From NCBI RefSeq assembly GCF_014306105.1, contig NZ_JACRVF010000006.1:62001-126000 (forward strand): a DNA stretch of 64,000 bases, written 5' to 3'. Positions 34,622 through 43,194 of the stretch are shown piece after piece. A program made the position numbers and the translations under genes. Every line of letters begins with the position of its first letter. Within the stretch, counting starts at the first letter, position 1. Below the pieces are notes generated by a model, which saw only the letters and a list, made by a program, of their open reading frames with translations, ran no database searches and was not told where the DNA came from. Source of the stretch: Pontibacter cellulosilyticus. GTDB lineage: Bacteria > Bacteroidota > Bacteroidia > Cytophagales > Hymenobacteraceae.

Positions 34622-35653
34622 CTACTCTGCATAAAGCTCCCATTTGCTTAGTACTTGCTGGAAATCCTCTGGCAACTCCGTGTCAAATTGCATGAACTCC
34701 TTTGTTACTGGATGCACAAAACCTAACGACTTTGCATGGAGGGCCTGACGAGGCATTACTTTAAAAGCGTTTTCTACAAATGATTTATAAGTACCATTAG
34801 GAGTGCCAGCTAAAATTTTATCTCCACCATAGGTTGCATCTGAGAATAAAGGATGCCCAATATACTTCATGTGTGCTCTAATCTGGTGTGTACGTCCCGT
34901 CTCTAAGTTACATTTAACCAGCGTTACGTACTTATACCGCTGCAACACCTTATAATGCGTTACAGCATGTTTACCATACTCTCCTTCCGGATATACCGTC
35001 ATCACTTTTCTATCCTTGGCACTGCGGCCTACATGGCCTACAATGGTACCAGCATCTTCCTTCAATGATCCCCAGACCAAAGCGTAGTATGTTCTCTCTA
35101 TGGAGTGATCGTAGAACTGCTTGGCAAGGTATGCCATACTATAGTCTGTTTTAGCGATTACTAACAATCCGGAGGTATCCTTGTCAATTCTATGCACCAG
35201 GCCAGGCCTACCTTCGCCATTCTGTGTGGTTGGCAGATTCTGTAAGTGGTACACCAATGCATTTACCAGCGTTCCATTCCAGTTGTTGTACGCTGGATGC
35301 ACCACCATACCTGCCGGCTTATTAACTAATAGCAGCTCACTGTCTTCATAAAGGATGTTCAGTGGTATATTCTCCGGAGCAATGTCTGTGTCGCGTGGTG
35401 GCTCGGCTAAGGTAACCGTAATAACATCGCTGGGCTTTACCTTATAGCTTACCTTTACAGGCTTTTGGTTTACCTGCACAGCTTCTGATTTGATAGCACC
35501 TTGCAACTTGTTTCGGGTCACATTTGGCAGCCGATCCATCAAAAACTTATCAATACGCAGCAGGCTCTGCTTTTTGTCAACTACAATCCGATGGTGCTCA
35601 TACAACTCATCAGAGTCCTCGGCTGTTTCTTCCTGATCTAAATAATCAACCAC
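34622..35653 (-). CDS. rluD: RluA/RluD-family 23S rRNA pseudouridine synthase
   Basis: A 343-residue enzyme that makes pseudouridine in large-subunit rRNA. An N-terminal S4 RNA-binding domain (LLRIDKFLMDRLPNVTRNKL) precedes the catalytic domain. That domain has the signature GLVHRIDKDTSGLLV containing the active-site Asp, and ETGRTHQIRAHM. RluD is the closest match by domain order, but the target uridine is not fixed by sequence. The start is uncertain: a TTG at 35680 and a GTG at 35653 are both in frame, with no ATG until well inside. GTG is preferred because the longer form starts 2 bases from the ompH terminator stem. Confidence 0.93.
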   Translation of the reverse strand: MVDYLDQEETAEDSDELYEHHRIVVDKKQSLLRIDKFLMDRLPNVTRNKLQGAIKSEAVQVNQKPVKVSYKVKPSDVITVTLAEPPRDTDIAPENIPLNILYEDSELLLVNKPAGMVVHPAYNNWNGTLVNALVYHLQNLPTTQNGEGRPGLVHRIDKDTSGLLVIAKTDYSMAYLAKQFYDHSIERTYYALVWGSLKEDAGTIVGHVGRSAKDRKVMTVYPEGEYGKHAVTHYKVLQRYKYVTLVKCNLETGRTHQIRAHMKYIGHPLFSDATYGGDKILAGTPNGTYKSFVENAFKVMPRQALHAKSLGFVHPVTKEFMQFDTELPEDFQQVLSKWELYAE

Positions 35654-35681
35654 GGTACTATTATGATATGGCAATAACAAA

Positions 35682-35713
35682 AAGAAAGCCGAGGTAAATA
35701 CTTCGGCTTTCTT
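35682..35713 (-). terminator. Terminator after the bamA-ompH-ompH operon
   Basis: An 11-bp perfect stem (AAGAAAGCCGA / TCGGCTTTCTT, loop 10) followed on the minus strand by TTTGTTATT. It overlaps the leader of the next gene, the pseudouridine synthase. Confidence 0.85.
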
Positions 35714-35746
35714 AACTATAGAAAATTATTTTAAGACTATGCTATA

Positions 35747-36361
35747 CTAGTTCTTCTTCTTAACAGGAGACTTAGTAGCAGATTTAGCTGGGGTTGTAGC
35801 AGCTGGCTTAGCAGCAGCTGGCTCTGGCGTCTGCTGCACTTTAGATGGGTCAACACCTAATTTCTTTAATACAAGCGGAGAGATGTCGCCATTCTCAGGG
35901 CCCGCAAGCAGTGCCTGGTTGCTGATAACATAAGTATAGCCATTCTCTTTAGCTACATCTTTGATAGCCTTGTCAATTTTAGCAATCACAGGGTCTACCA
36001 AAGACTTCTCTTTCTGCTGTAAAGACATCTGAGCGTTACGCTGGAATTCCTGGATAGAATTATTCAGGTTCATTAACTCCTTCTCTTTGTCTTCACGGAT
36101 CGTTTTATCCATTGTAGCGGCACCTTTCTCATATGCCTGTAGCTTCGTCTCATACTCGTTATACTTGCCTTTTAACTGGTTTTCTAGCTGAGTGCTGTGT
36201 GTCTTAAGCTGAGACTCGATCTCTTTGCTCTCAGGTAGTTGCAAAAGGATGTATTCTACGTTAGTATAACCAATCTTTAGAGGCTGGTCATTGCTTTGTG
36301 CAAAAGACGCAAAGCTGATCAGTAAGAACGCTACTACTAAGGTTTTGATTTTGTTCATCAT
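35747..36361 (-). CDS. OmpH/Skp-family periplasmic chaperone, second copy
   Basis: A 204-residue Skp-like chaperone that carries unfolded outer-membrane proteins to BamA. Signal peptide ends before QSNDQP. The core (KIGYTNVEYILLQLPESKEI) and long coiled helices (YNEYETKLQAYEKGAAT) match OmpH. The tail is unusual: a low-complexity Ala/Pro/Lys/Thr stretch (AAAKPAATTPAKSATKSPVK) ending in KKKN. It follows the first ompH after 30 bp, and both lie downstream of bamA. Confidence 0.92.
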   Translation of the reverse strand: MMNKIKTLVVAFLLISFASFAQSNDQPLKIGYTNVEYILLQLPESKEIESQLKTHSTQLENQLKGKYNEYETKLQAYEKGAATMDKTIREDKEKELMNLNNSIQEFQRNAQMSLQQKEKSLVDPVIAKIDKAIKDVAKENGYTYVISNQALLAGPENGDISPLVLKKLGVDPSKVQQTPEPAAAKPAATTPAKSATKSPVKKKN

Positions 36362-36391
36362 TGGTTGGTTAATTAAAATAATATTCAGTTT

Positions 36392-37045
36392 CTAGTTTTT
36401 AGACTTCTTTTTCGGTGTCTGCTTAGTATTGTTGTTTTGCTGCTGGCTTTCCTGCTCACCTGTTTCCGGTAAGTCACCAGAATCATCGGCTGTTGTGTTT
36501 ACGGGTTTTTTACCAGGAGCATTTTGTCTTTCAGATGCTAATCCCAGCTCCTCAAGAACATATTCTGTATAGTCATGCACAGGATTAGTGTATATCATCA
36601 CTAGGTCGCCGGACTTGTCAAACATAATCTGCAGTCCTTTGGCTTTCGACACCTTCTCTACAGCTGTAAAAACCTCGTCCTGTATAGGTCGCATCAGCTC
36701 TTGGCGGCGCTTAAACATCATGCCTTCGTAGCCAAATACTTTGCGCTGATAGTAGCGTACCTCATTCTCCTTCTTCGCAATTTCAGCCTGGCGTTTTTTC
36801 TTCATCTCTTCTGTCAGAAGAACTTCCTCGGCTTTGTAATCCTGTTTTTGCTTATCAACCTGCTGTTGTAAGTTTTCAATTTCTTTCTGCCAGGTCTCAG
36901 CATATTTGTCCATCTCCTGCTGCACTTTATTGTAAGCAGGCATCTTGCTCAAAATAAAATTTGAGTCAATATAACCAAACTTCTGAGCTTGCGAAACATG
37001 CGCCAGCAAAAAGCCTGTTAAAAAGATGAACAAAAACTTTTTCAT
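36392..37045 (-). CDS. OmpH/Skp-family periplasmic chaperone, first copy
   Basis: A 217-residue Skp-like chaperone with a signal peptide (MKKFLFIFLTGFLLAHVSQA) and core KFGYIDSNFILSKMPAYNKV, followed by Glu/Lys/Gln-rich coiled-coil arms (EIENLQQQVDKQKQDYKAEE). The C-terminus is again low-complexity (EQESQQQNNNTKQTPKKKSK). It begins 13 bp after bamA. The two OmpH copies are diverged, so they may cover different client proteins (inference). Confidence 0.92.
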   Translation of the reverse strand: MKKFLFIFLTGFLLAHVSQAQKFGYIDSNFILSKMPAYNKVQQEMDKYAETWQKEIENLQQQVDKQKQDYKAEEVLLTEEMKKKRQAEIAKKENEVRYYQRKVFGYEGMMFKRRQELMRPIQDEVFTAVEKVSKAKGLQIMFDKSGDLVMIYTNPVHDYTEYVLEELGLASERQNAPGKKPVNTTADDSGDLPETGEQESQQQNNNTKQTPKKKSKN

Positions 37046-37058
37046 ACTAATTCCTTCT

Positions 37059-39548
37059 TTAGCGTATCTGCTGGCCTATGATAAAGTGGAACATACCACG
37101 TTTATCATTCTCGCCTCCAGGTAAAGTATCCAGTCTCCAACCGTAATCAAAGCCCAGCATACCAAAGGCTGCCATAAATATTCTGGCACCTACACCCGTA
37201 GAGCGGTACAGCTTAAACGGATTAAATCTTTCATAAGAACCAAAGTTGTTACCTGCCTCCAAAAATGCCAGACCATAAATGGTAGCGGCTGGGTTTGGAG
37301 ATATCAGGTAGCGAGCCTCTATTACAAACTTATCAAAGGCAACACCACCTGCCGAACGCAGTAATACATCATCGTTGTTTACTACACGCTCATCGTCGTA
37401 ACCTCTCAAGCCGATGTACTCTGTACCCACAAAGATGTTACCACCGCCTAAGCCTGAGCCACCAAGTTTGAAACGTTCAAAAGGACCTATTTCCTCATTA
37501 GGGCTATATGTTCCTAAGAAGCCAAAGTGTGCTCTTGTGTTCAACACCAAATTCCCTGCCAGATTTATAAAGTATGAGGCATCAAACATAAACTTATTAA
37601 ACTCGATGAACTCAAACTGGTCTTTTCTATCAGACAACAGTGAGTACGGAGGAGTTAAGTTTATACTTAACGATACCGATGATCCGCTGCGCGGGAACGT
37701 TGGGTTATCTATGCTGCTGCGACCAATCGTGTTTACAAAAGAGATACTGTTAGATGTACCATTGTCGAACCCCTGGAACAGCGCATAGTTATTTAGGTTA
37801 TAACGATTGTAAGACAGGGAGTGGTTCATGTAGAAGAAGTCGTCCGGCCAGTTTAAGCGGCGACCAAGGCTAATGGCACCACCATCTACATTCAAGCGCT
37901 GATCTGCTTCGCCTGGGAATCTTCTTACTGTTTTAAATAAGCTAACGGAGAAAGAATTTCGCTTACGGCCACCTAACCAAGGCTCTGTGAACGATAATGA
38001 GTAAGACTGGAAGTATTTACCGTTTGCCTGCACGTTAAGCGACAGACGCTGCCCATCACCACTTGGGATTGGCCTCCATTCTGATAAATTAAATAGCTTG
38101 CGTGTAGAGAAGTTATTCAGTGTAAGTCCTACAGTACCTACAGCACCAATAGGTCCGCCCCAACCACCAGACAAGCTGATCTGATCATTTGGCCTTTCTA
38201 CCACACTGTAGCTTATATCTACTGTACCGTCAGCCTGGTTTGGAATTGGCACCATACCAATCTGCTCTGGATCGAAGTAACCAAGGCCCGCCAACTCATT
38301 TCGCGAACGGATAAGGGCATCGCGGCTATACTTTTGGCCAGGCAGCGTGCGTAGCTCACGCAAAATTACATGGTCGCTTGTTTTATCGTTACCGGATACG
38401 GTTATTTTGTTTATAGTAGCTTGTGGTCCTTCGAACACACGCATTTCAAGGTCTATAGAATCGCCAACTATGGCTACTTCTACAGGCTCGATGCTTGAGA
38501 ACAGGTATCCGTCATTCTGATACAAACCTGAAACATCCACACCTGCTGTAGGATTATAGTTGATTCGCTTCTCCAACTCTTCCTGGTTATATACATCGCC
38601 CTTTTCAATACCTAGCACACGTGAAAGGTAGGTGTCATCATACAGGTAGTTACCTTTCCAGGTAATATTGCGGAAGTAGTAACGGCTTCCTTCGTCTACA
38701 ACAATCTTAATACCTAATCTGTCGTCGCTTAATCTATATATAGAGTCAGATACAATGGCAGCATCTCGATAGCCTTCTTTGTTATAAAAGCTGATCAAAA
38801 GATCTTTATCATTCTCATACTCTGATTTCTGGTACTTAGAAGAGGTAAATATTTTGTAGAACTTTTTCTCTTTAGTTTTCTTCAGTTGGCGCTTTAGCTT
38901 TCCTTCAGCAAAAGCCTCGTTTCCAACGATGTCGATTTCACCAATCTTTACTTTCTCCCCTTTATCAACAGCAATGTTTAGCTCTACGCTATTAGGCAAT
39001 GTGGTAGAAGGGCGCTGCACTATGTTTACTTTGGCGTTTAGGTAGCTTTTCTCGTTGTAGTACTTGCGTATTACATTCCGGGTGCTGTTAAGTACGGCAT
39101 CCGTTACTATTTTACCTTTCTGCAGCGGCACTTTTCCTTTCAGGGCATCAGACTGTGTTTTGTTTATACCTGTAAAAGAAAAGTCTGCCAGGCGCGGCCG
39201 CTCGGTAAGGCTAAAGTTAAGCCAGATGCGGTTACCCTCGATCTTGGTGATAAATACCTCTACATCGCCAAGTATACCCTGCTCCCAAAGCTTTTGGATG
39301 GCACGGCTGATATCCTCTCCAGGCACTGTGATCTCGTCGCCTACTTTTAAGCCCGTTATGGAAACCAGCGCGGAAGGCACTAAAAAGTTTGCCCCACTCA
39401 CTGTGATATCAGCAATAACATACTGGCGAGGTTGCGCGTAGTCTACTGGAGTTGTTTGCGAAGGGTTGTTTTGAACTTGGGCCGAAGCTGTGCCTGCCAT
39501 TAACAGGACCACAAGTACCCAGATGCATCTTGCCATTAATATTTTCAC
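37059..39548 (-). CDS. bamA: Outer-membrane protein assembly factor BamA
   Basis: An 829-residue Omp85 protein: signal peptide (MARCIWVLVVLLMAGTASA), five POTRA domains (about 45-430), then a 16-strand barrel with the Omp85 features (SGLGGGNIFVGTEYIGLRGY). It inserts beta-barrels into the outer membrane and is essential. Its last residues (FHFIIGQQIR) lack the usual terminal Phe of many barrels. Its ATG overlaps the uppS stop by 4 bp, and the two OmpH chaperones follow at 13 and 30 bp, making one envelope-biogenesis operon. Confidence 0.96.
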   Translation of the reverse strand: MKILMARCIWVLVVLLMAGTASAQVQNNPSQTTPVDYAQPRQYVIADITVSGANFLVPSALVSITGLKVGDEITVPGEDISRAIQKLWEQGILGDVEVFITKIEGNRIWLNFSLTERPRLADFSFTGINKTQSDALKGKVPLQKGKIVTDAVLNSTRNVIRKYYNEKSYLNAKVNIVQRPSTTLPNSVELNIAVDKGEKVKIGEIDIVGNEAFAEGKLKRQLKKTKEKKFYKIFTSSKYQKSEYENDKDLLISFYNKEGYRDAAIVSDSIYRLSDDRLGIKIVVDEGSRYYFRNITWKGNYLYDDTYLSRVLGIEKGDVYNQEELEKRINYNPTAGVDVSGLYQNDGYLFSSIEPVEVAIVGDSIDLEMRVFEGPQATINKITVSGNDKTSDHVILRELRTLPGQKYSRDALIRSRNELAGLGYFDPEQIGMVPIPNQADGTVDISYSVVERPNDQISLSGGWGGPIGAVGTVGLTLNNFSTRKLFNLSEWRPIPSGDGQRLSLNVQANGKYFQSYSLSFTEPWLGGRKRNSFSVSLFKTVRRFPGEADQRLNVDGGAISLGRRLNWPDDFFYMNHSLSYNRYNLNNYALFQGFDNGTSNSISFVNTIGRSSIDNPTFPRSGSSVSLSINLTPPYSLLSDRKDQFEFIEFNKFMFDASYFINLAGNLVLNTRAHFGFLGTYSPNEEIGPFERFKLGGSGLGGGNIFVGTEYIGLRGYDDERVVNNDDVLLRSAGGVAFDKFVIEARYLISPNPAATIYGLAFLEAGNNFGSYERFNPFKLYRSTGVGARIFMAAFGMLGFDYGWRLDTLPGGENDKRGMFHFIIGQQIR

Positions 39549-40288
39549 TTGGTTAGTTGTTCACTTGTTTTTCCGAACCTGCGCTCGCGGCGCTGATACG
39601 AAACGATTGCCTCATATAAGTGCTCTTTCCTGAAGTCAGGCCAGAGCAGCTCTGTTATGTATAATTCTGTATAAGCCATCTGCCACAGTAAAAAGTTACT
39701 GATGCGCTGCTCACCGCTTGTTCGGATCAGCAGTTCAGGATCCGGTATACCTGCAGTAGAGAGATAATTTGAAACCGCAGCCTCGTTAATGTCTTCAGGC
39801 CTGATATTACCCTGACCCACCTCACTTGCCAAACGTTGCACGGCCTGCGTAATGTCCCAACGGCCGCTGTAGCTCAGCGCAAGCACCAGTGTCATCCTGG
39901 AGTTTTGCTTAGTGAGTTCCATTGCCTCCATCAGTTCACGCTGGCACGAGGCCGGTAAGCTGTCGGTATTGCCTATTGTCTGTAACCGGATATTGTTTTT
40001 GTTTAGGGTTGCGGTCTCTTTTCGGATAGTAGAAACCAGCAGCTGCATTAAAGCGCTCACTTCTGTAGCAGGCCTTTTCCAGTTCTCGGTAGAGAAAGCA
40101 TAAAGTGTGAGATACTCCACTCCTAACTCCGCTGCTGCTTCCACAGTTTCGCGCACTGCCGTAATGGCACTTTGGTGCCCGAATATGCGTAATCCTCCCC
40201 GCTTCTTTGCCCAGCGCCCGTTACCGTCCATAATAACGGCAATGTGCTTGGGTAAATTGTTCAAGTCAACTTTCTCTTTAAGATTCAT
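39545..40288 (-). CDS. uppS: Isoprenyl transferase (undecaprenyl diphosphate synthase)
   Basis: A 247-residue cis-prenyltransferase that builds undecaprenyl diphosphate, the lipid carrier for peptidoglycan and O-antigen. The diagnostic IAVIMDGNGRWAKKRG is at the N-terminus (Asp21), with GVEYLTLYAFSTENW and the C-terminal RTSGEQRISNFLLWQ region. The start at 40288 gives the usual family N-terminus (NLKEKVDLNNLPKHIAVIMD). An ATG seven codons upstream is possible. The stop overlaps the bamA start by 4 bases. Confidence 0.96.
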   Translation of the reverse strand: MNLKEKVDLNNLPKHIAVIMDGNGRWAKKRGGLRIFGHQSAITAVRETVEAAAELGVEYLTLYAFSTENWKRPATEVSALMQLLVSTIRKETATLNKNNIRLQTIGNTDSLPASCQRELMEAMELTKQNSRMTLVLALSYSGRWDITQAVQRLASEVGQGNIRPEDINEAAVSNYLSTAGIPDPELLIRTSGEQRISNFLLWQMAYTELYITELLWPDFRKEHLYEAIVSYQRRERRFGKTSEQLTK

Positions 40289-40348
40289 TAAAGCACAATT
40301 TCCTTGCAAGTTACAAAATGCAAGGCAAATTTGTGAAAGATTAACTTT

Positions 40349-41119
40349 CTAATCTAATATTCCGGGCTTGTTTTTATAAGGAGGCGGGCAATTTACGCGA
40401 TAGATGGTATAAGAAAGGCTTATTCCGTTATAGTAGTACCAATCATTATCGTATGGGTTGGCTACACGCTTGCCGTCTATTTCGAAAACATTTTCGAGGC
40501 GGTCCATGATAAGCTTACGCGCACCAAACTCTAACCCAAGGTTCCAGTGCTTGCTTAGCGCATACTTAACACCTACCCCAAATGGAATAGAAACTGCTAC
40601 GTTCGTTTCGTATGGTTTATCGAGGGTAGGTTCCAGGTCAGGATTATCTGTATTTACTTTGATATTATAAATCAAGCCTGCCACACCACCAAAAAAGTAC
40701 GGCGATATGCGAATCTTCTGACTAAGGTCATAGTAATCCAGAAAATTATATTCGCCAACTAAAGAAAGTTCTGCCAAACTGATTCTTGCTTCTGTCTGGC
40801 GCCAGTTGTGCAGGGGTAAGTCATAAGCCTCGTCGCTAAAGGTATTATCATCCACAATGCGGTGGCTCAGCATGATTCCGCCTTTGGCTGTAATCGGGCT
40901 TGATATATCCCTACGGTAGAAAAGGGTGATGGCAGGTTGGTTGTTCAGGAAACGGTAATTAGGCGAGAGTTCTCCTTTGTAGTTTGCGCCGCCTATTCCA
41001 AACCCTAGTTCACTAGTCGTAACCCGAGACTGACCTGCTGCTGACGGAGTAAAAAAAAGACTCCCTATCTGCAGTATGGCACAAATAAGGAGTCCTTGTG
41101 TGAATATTCTTAATGTCAT
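40349..41119 (-). CDS. DUF6089-family outer-membrane protein, second copy
   Basis: A 256-residue exported protein (signal peptide near residues 5-30, ending before QSRVTT) with the Bacteroidota DUF6089 pattern. This is a beta-barrel-like sequence beginning ELGFGIGGANYKGEL and ending WYYYNGISLSYTIYRV. Members sit beside UppS and BamA in this phylum; their job is unknown, probably structural in the outer membrane. It lies 48 bp after the first copy and 60 bp before uppS. Confidence 0.88.
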   Translation of the reverse strand: MTLRIFTQGLLICAILQIGSLFFTPSAAGQSRVTTSELGFGIGGANYKGELSPNYRFLNNQPAITLFYRRDISSPITAKGGIMLSHRIVDDNTFSDEAYDLPLHNWRQTEARISLAELSLVGEYNFLDYYDLSQKIRISPYFFGGVAGLIYNIKVNTDNPDLEPTLDKPYETNVAVSIPFGVGVKYALSKHWNLGLEFGARKLIMDRLENVFEIDGKRVANPYDNDWYYYNGISLSYTIYRVNCPPPYKNKPGILD

Positions 41120-41167
41120 GAAAATCTATTACGGAGTTTAGAGAAGAACGATCATATGTTCTTTCTA

Positions 41168-42172
41168 TTATCTAAACTTCGGACTTCTAACTCTCGGAGC
41201 AAGTATATAGCTAATTGTCAAGCTACTATTTATATACCAATCGTCATCGGCATCGTTACCTCTTCTATTGTTAGTGCTTATACCATAACCTGGCACAATA
41301 GCATAAGGTGTACCACTCGGATCTGGTACTGTATTAAACCCACTTGCCGCACTTCTGTCAGAAAGCAAAGCTGCTGCTTTAGGGTTACTACCGCCACCAG
41401 CCAAGATATCTGCCTTGTCTGCGAAGCTGCCACTCGAGTCATCCAAATAATCTGTAAACGTTTTTCTCCAGCCCAATTCAAGGTTCAAGTCCCAGTTTCT
41501 ATCTAGTTTGTAGCGCACACCTAAACCGAAAGGAATAGCAATACCTACACGCTTATATGGCTCCGGATAGTCTCCGTCGGCATACTGGCCGGCTGTACCA
41601 AGCGGCTGCAGTTCATACCATCCTGTTGGAATATCATCAGCAGGATTTAAGCTTCCCTGGCCTTCGGCAAAGTATGTACCTCTCTCGTAATATGCTTTTG
41701 GATTATGATGGAAAACTGCAATACCAACAAAGCCATAAGGCACGAAGTCCGGACGGCGGCGGTATGTCTGGCGGTTTTCGAAAAGGTCTACAATAACTAC
41801 TCCGCTAAGTTCTTTGATATCGTTGCGGAAAGAAAGGTTTCTTTTAAAACGGCCAATGTTCTCTGCTTCGTTCTCAGAGGCGCTCAGCATGTCATCGCCC
41901 ATAATACGTCCCCAGTGCAAAGCTCCTCTCACCGAAATTCTTGGGAAATACCTATACGTATAGCTGATGCCTACATTCGGGCGCGTAGACTTAAAGCGCA
42001 AACTTGTAAAGTCAGGCTCTGGCACTATATCGCCGAAGTAGTTCATGGCACCTAAACTTAAGCCGATTGAGCCGTACCTCTTTCTTTGTGTAAAACGCTG
42101 CGCCTCAGCCTCGGTAGCCACCAAGGTAATTGTAAAGATAAGCAGCAGGACAAGGGTACAAATTTTTCTCAT
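41168..42172 (-). CDS. DUF6089-family outer-membrane protein, first copy
   Basis: A 334-residue relative of the next gene: signal peptide (LVLLLIFTITLVATEAEA), KRYGSIGLSLGAMNYFGDIV at the mature N-terminus, and a final WYINSSLTISYILAPRV. It is 78 residues longer than copy 2 because of loops rich in Gly/Ser/Asp (DDSSGSFADKADILAGGGSN). A TATTTTTG element at 42241-42248 on the minus strand lies about 70 bp upstream and is a likely promoter of the DUF6089-uppS-bamA-ompH operon. Confidence 0.88.
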   Translation of the reverse strand: MRKICTLVLLLIFTITLVATEAEAQRFTQRKRYGSIGLSLGAMNYFGDIVPEPDFTSLRFKSTRPNVGISYTYRYFPRISVRGALHWGRIMGDDMLSASENEAENIGRFKRNLSFRNDIKELSGVVIVDLFENRQTYRRRPDFVPYGFVGIAVFHHNPKAYYERGTYFAEGQGSLNPADDIPTGWYELQPLGTAGQYADGDYPEPYKRVGIAIPFGLGVRYKLDRNWDLNLELGWRKTFTDYLDDSSGSFADKADILAGGGSNPKAAALLSDRSAASGFNTVPDPSGTPYAIVPGYGISTNNRRGNDADDDWYINSSLTISYILAPRVRSPKFR

Positions 42173-42240
42173 AATTAAGTATTTCTTAAGGATGGAGATT
42201 CTCTGGACTAAACAATTACCCCATTTTAATCTAGCAAAGA

Positions 42241-42248
42241 CAAAAATA
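42241..42248 (-). promoter_or_regulatory. -7 element upstream of the DUF6089-bamA operon
   Basis: On the minus strand TATTTTTG fits TAnnTTTG, in the 124-bp gap that separates this operon from nadK. No sure -33 box. Confidence 0.4.
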
Positions 42249-42296
42249 ACTATTTAAGCTTATTAAAGAAATCATATTTGATATATTTAATATAAT

Positions 42297-43184
42297 TTAC
42301 TTTATAAGTGTATTTCGTTTGTCAAGGCCCCAGTTTAGTTTACTACGTAGCGTAGACAAAAAGTTAACATGGTTTAATTTAACGAGCCGGGCAACAAAAC
42401 TCTCCCTCCTTACCGCCAGCTGCACCGACATGTCTACCGGGGTAGACCTTGAATCCAAAGAGGCCAGATAACCACTGCTTCTCCCTTCTACCTCAAAAGA
42501 GATAACACTGCGGTCTGAAACGATCATTGGGCGCACGTTAAGATTATGGGGACATACGGGCGAAATCACAAAATTGTTAGTCTGCGGAAGCACTAATGGC
42601 CCGCCACAACTTAACGAATAACCGGTTGACCCAGTAGGGGTAGCTACTACAAGTCCGTCGGCCCAGTAGGAATTCAAATATTCACCATCTATATACGTAT
42701 GAACAACTATCATAGCCGACGTATCGCGTTTTAATACGCTAAACTCATTTAATCCGAAGTTAATGCCATCAAAAACTTCCTGATCAGAATCTACGCGAAT
42801 CAGGGCACGATCATCAAGGGTATAGTGTCCTTTGTAAAGCGCGTCCAGGGCAATGTTTATACTATCGTAGGGTATAGTTGCCAGAAAGCCAAGCCTACCG
42901 GTATTAATCCCTAGAATTGGAATCTCCTGAGCTCCTACATAGGTTACAGAATCGAGCAGGGTGCCGTCTCCTCCAATGCTTAGCACCACATCTACGCCAA
43001 CCAGTTTATCGCCGCGGCTAAACGTTTGTATACCTGTTGGCAGATTAAGTGTGTTTTTAAGATACAGATGAAAATGTTCTACAAGGAATAACTCTGCTTT
43101 GCGCCTGCTCAGTTCATCGAAAAGCATTTGTATAAAAGGCGCAATGTTGTCGCTAAACGGTTTTCCAAGTATCGCTATTCTCAT
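42297..43184 (-). CDS. nadK: NAD kinase
   Basis: A 295-residue cytoplasmic kinase that makes NADP from NAD with ATP. The family motif LSIGGDGTLLDS has Asp73, followed by GINTGRLGFLA and the substrate loop TPTGSTGYSLSCGGPLV. Length is normal. It lies 10 bp after a BamA/TamA-like gene and closes a run hydrolase-CBS-TamA-like-nadK on the minus strand. Co-transcription of NAD kinase with a CBS protein and envelope genes is common in Bacteroidota, so the order is conserved rather than accidental. Confidence 0.96.
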   Translation of the reverse strand: MRIAILGKPFSDNIAPFIQMLFDELSRRKAELFLVEHFHLYLKNTLNLPTGIQTFSRGDKLVGVDVVLSIGGDGTLLDSVTYVGAQEIPILGINTGRLGFLATIPYDSINIALDALYKGHYTLDDRALIRVDSDQEVFDGINFGLNEFSVLKRDTSAMIVVHTYIDGEYLNSYWADGLVVATPTGSTGYSLSCGGPLVLPQTNNFVISPVCPHNLNVRPMIVSDRSVISFEVEGRSSGYLASLDSRSTPVDMSVQLAVRRESFVARLVKLNHVNFLSTLRSKLNWGLDKRNTLIK

Positions 43185-43194
43185 AAGTATAAGT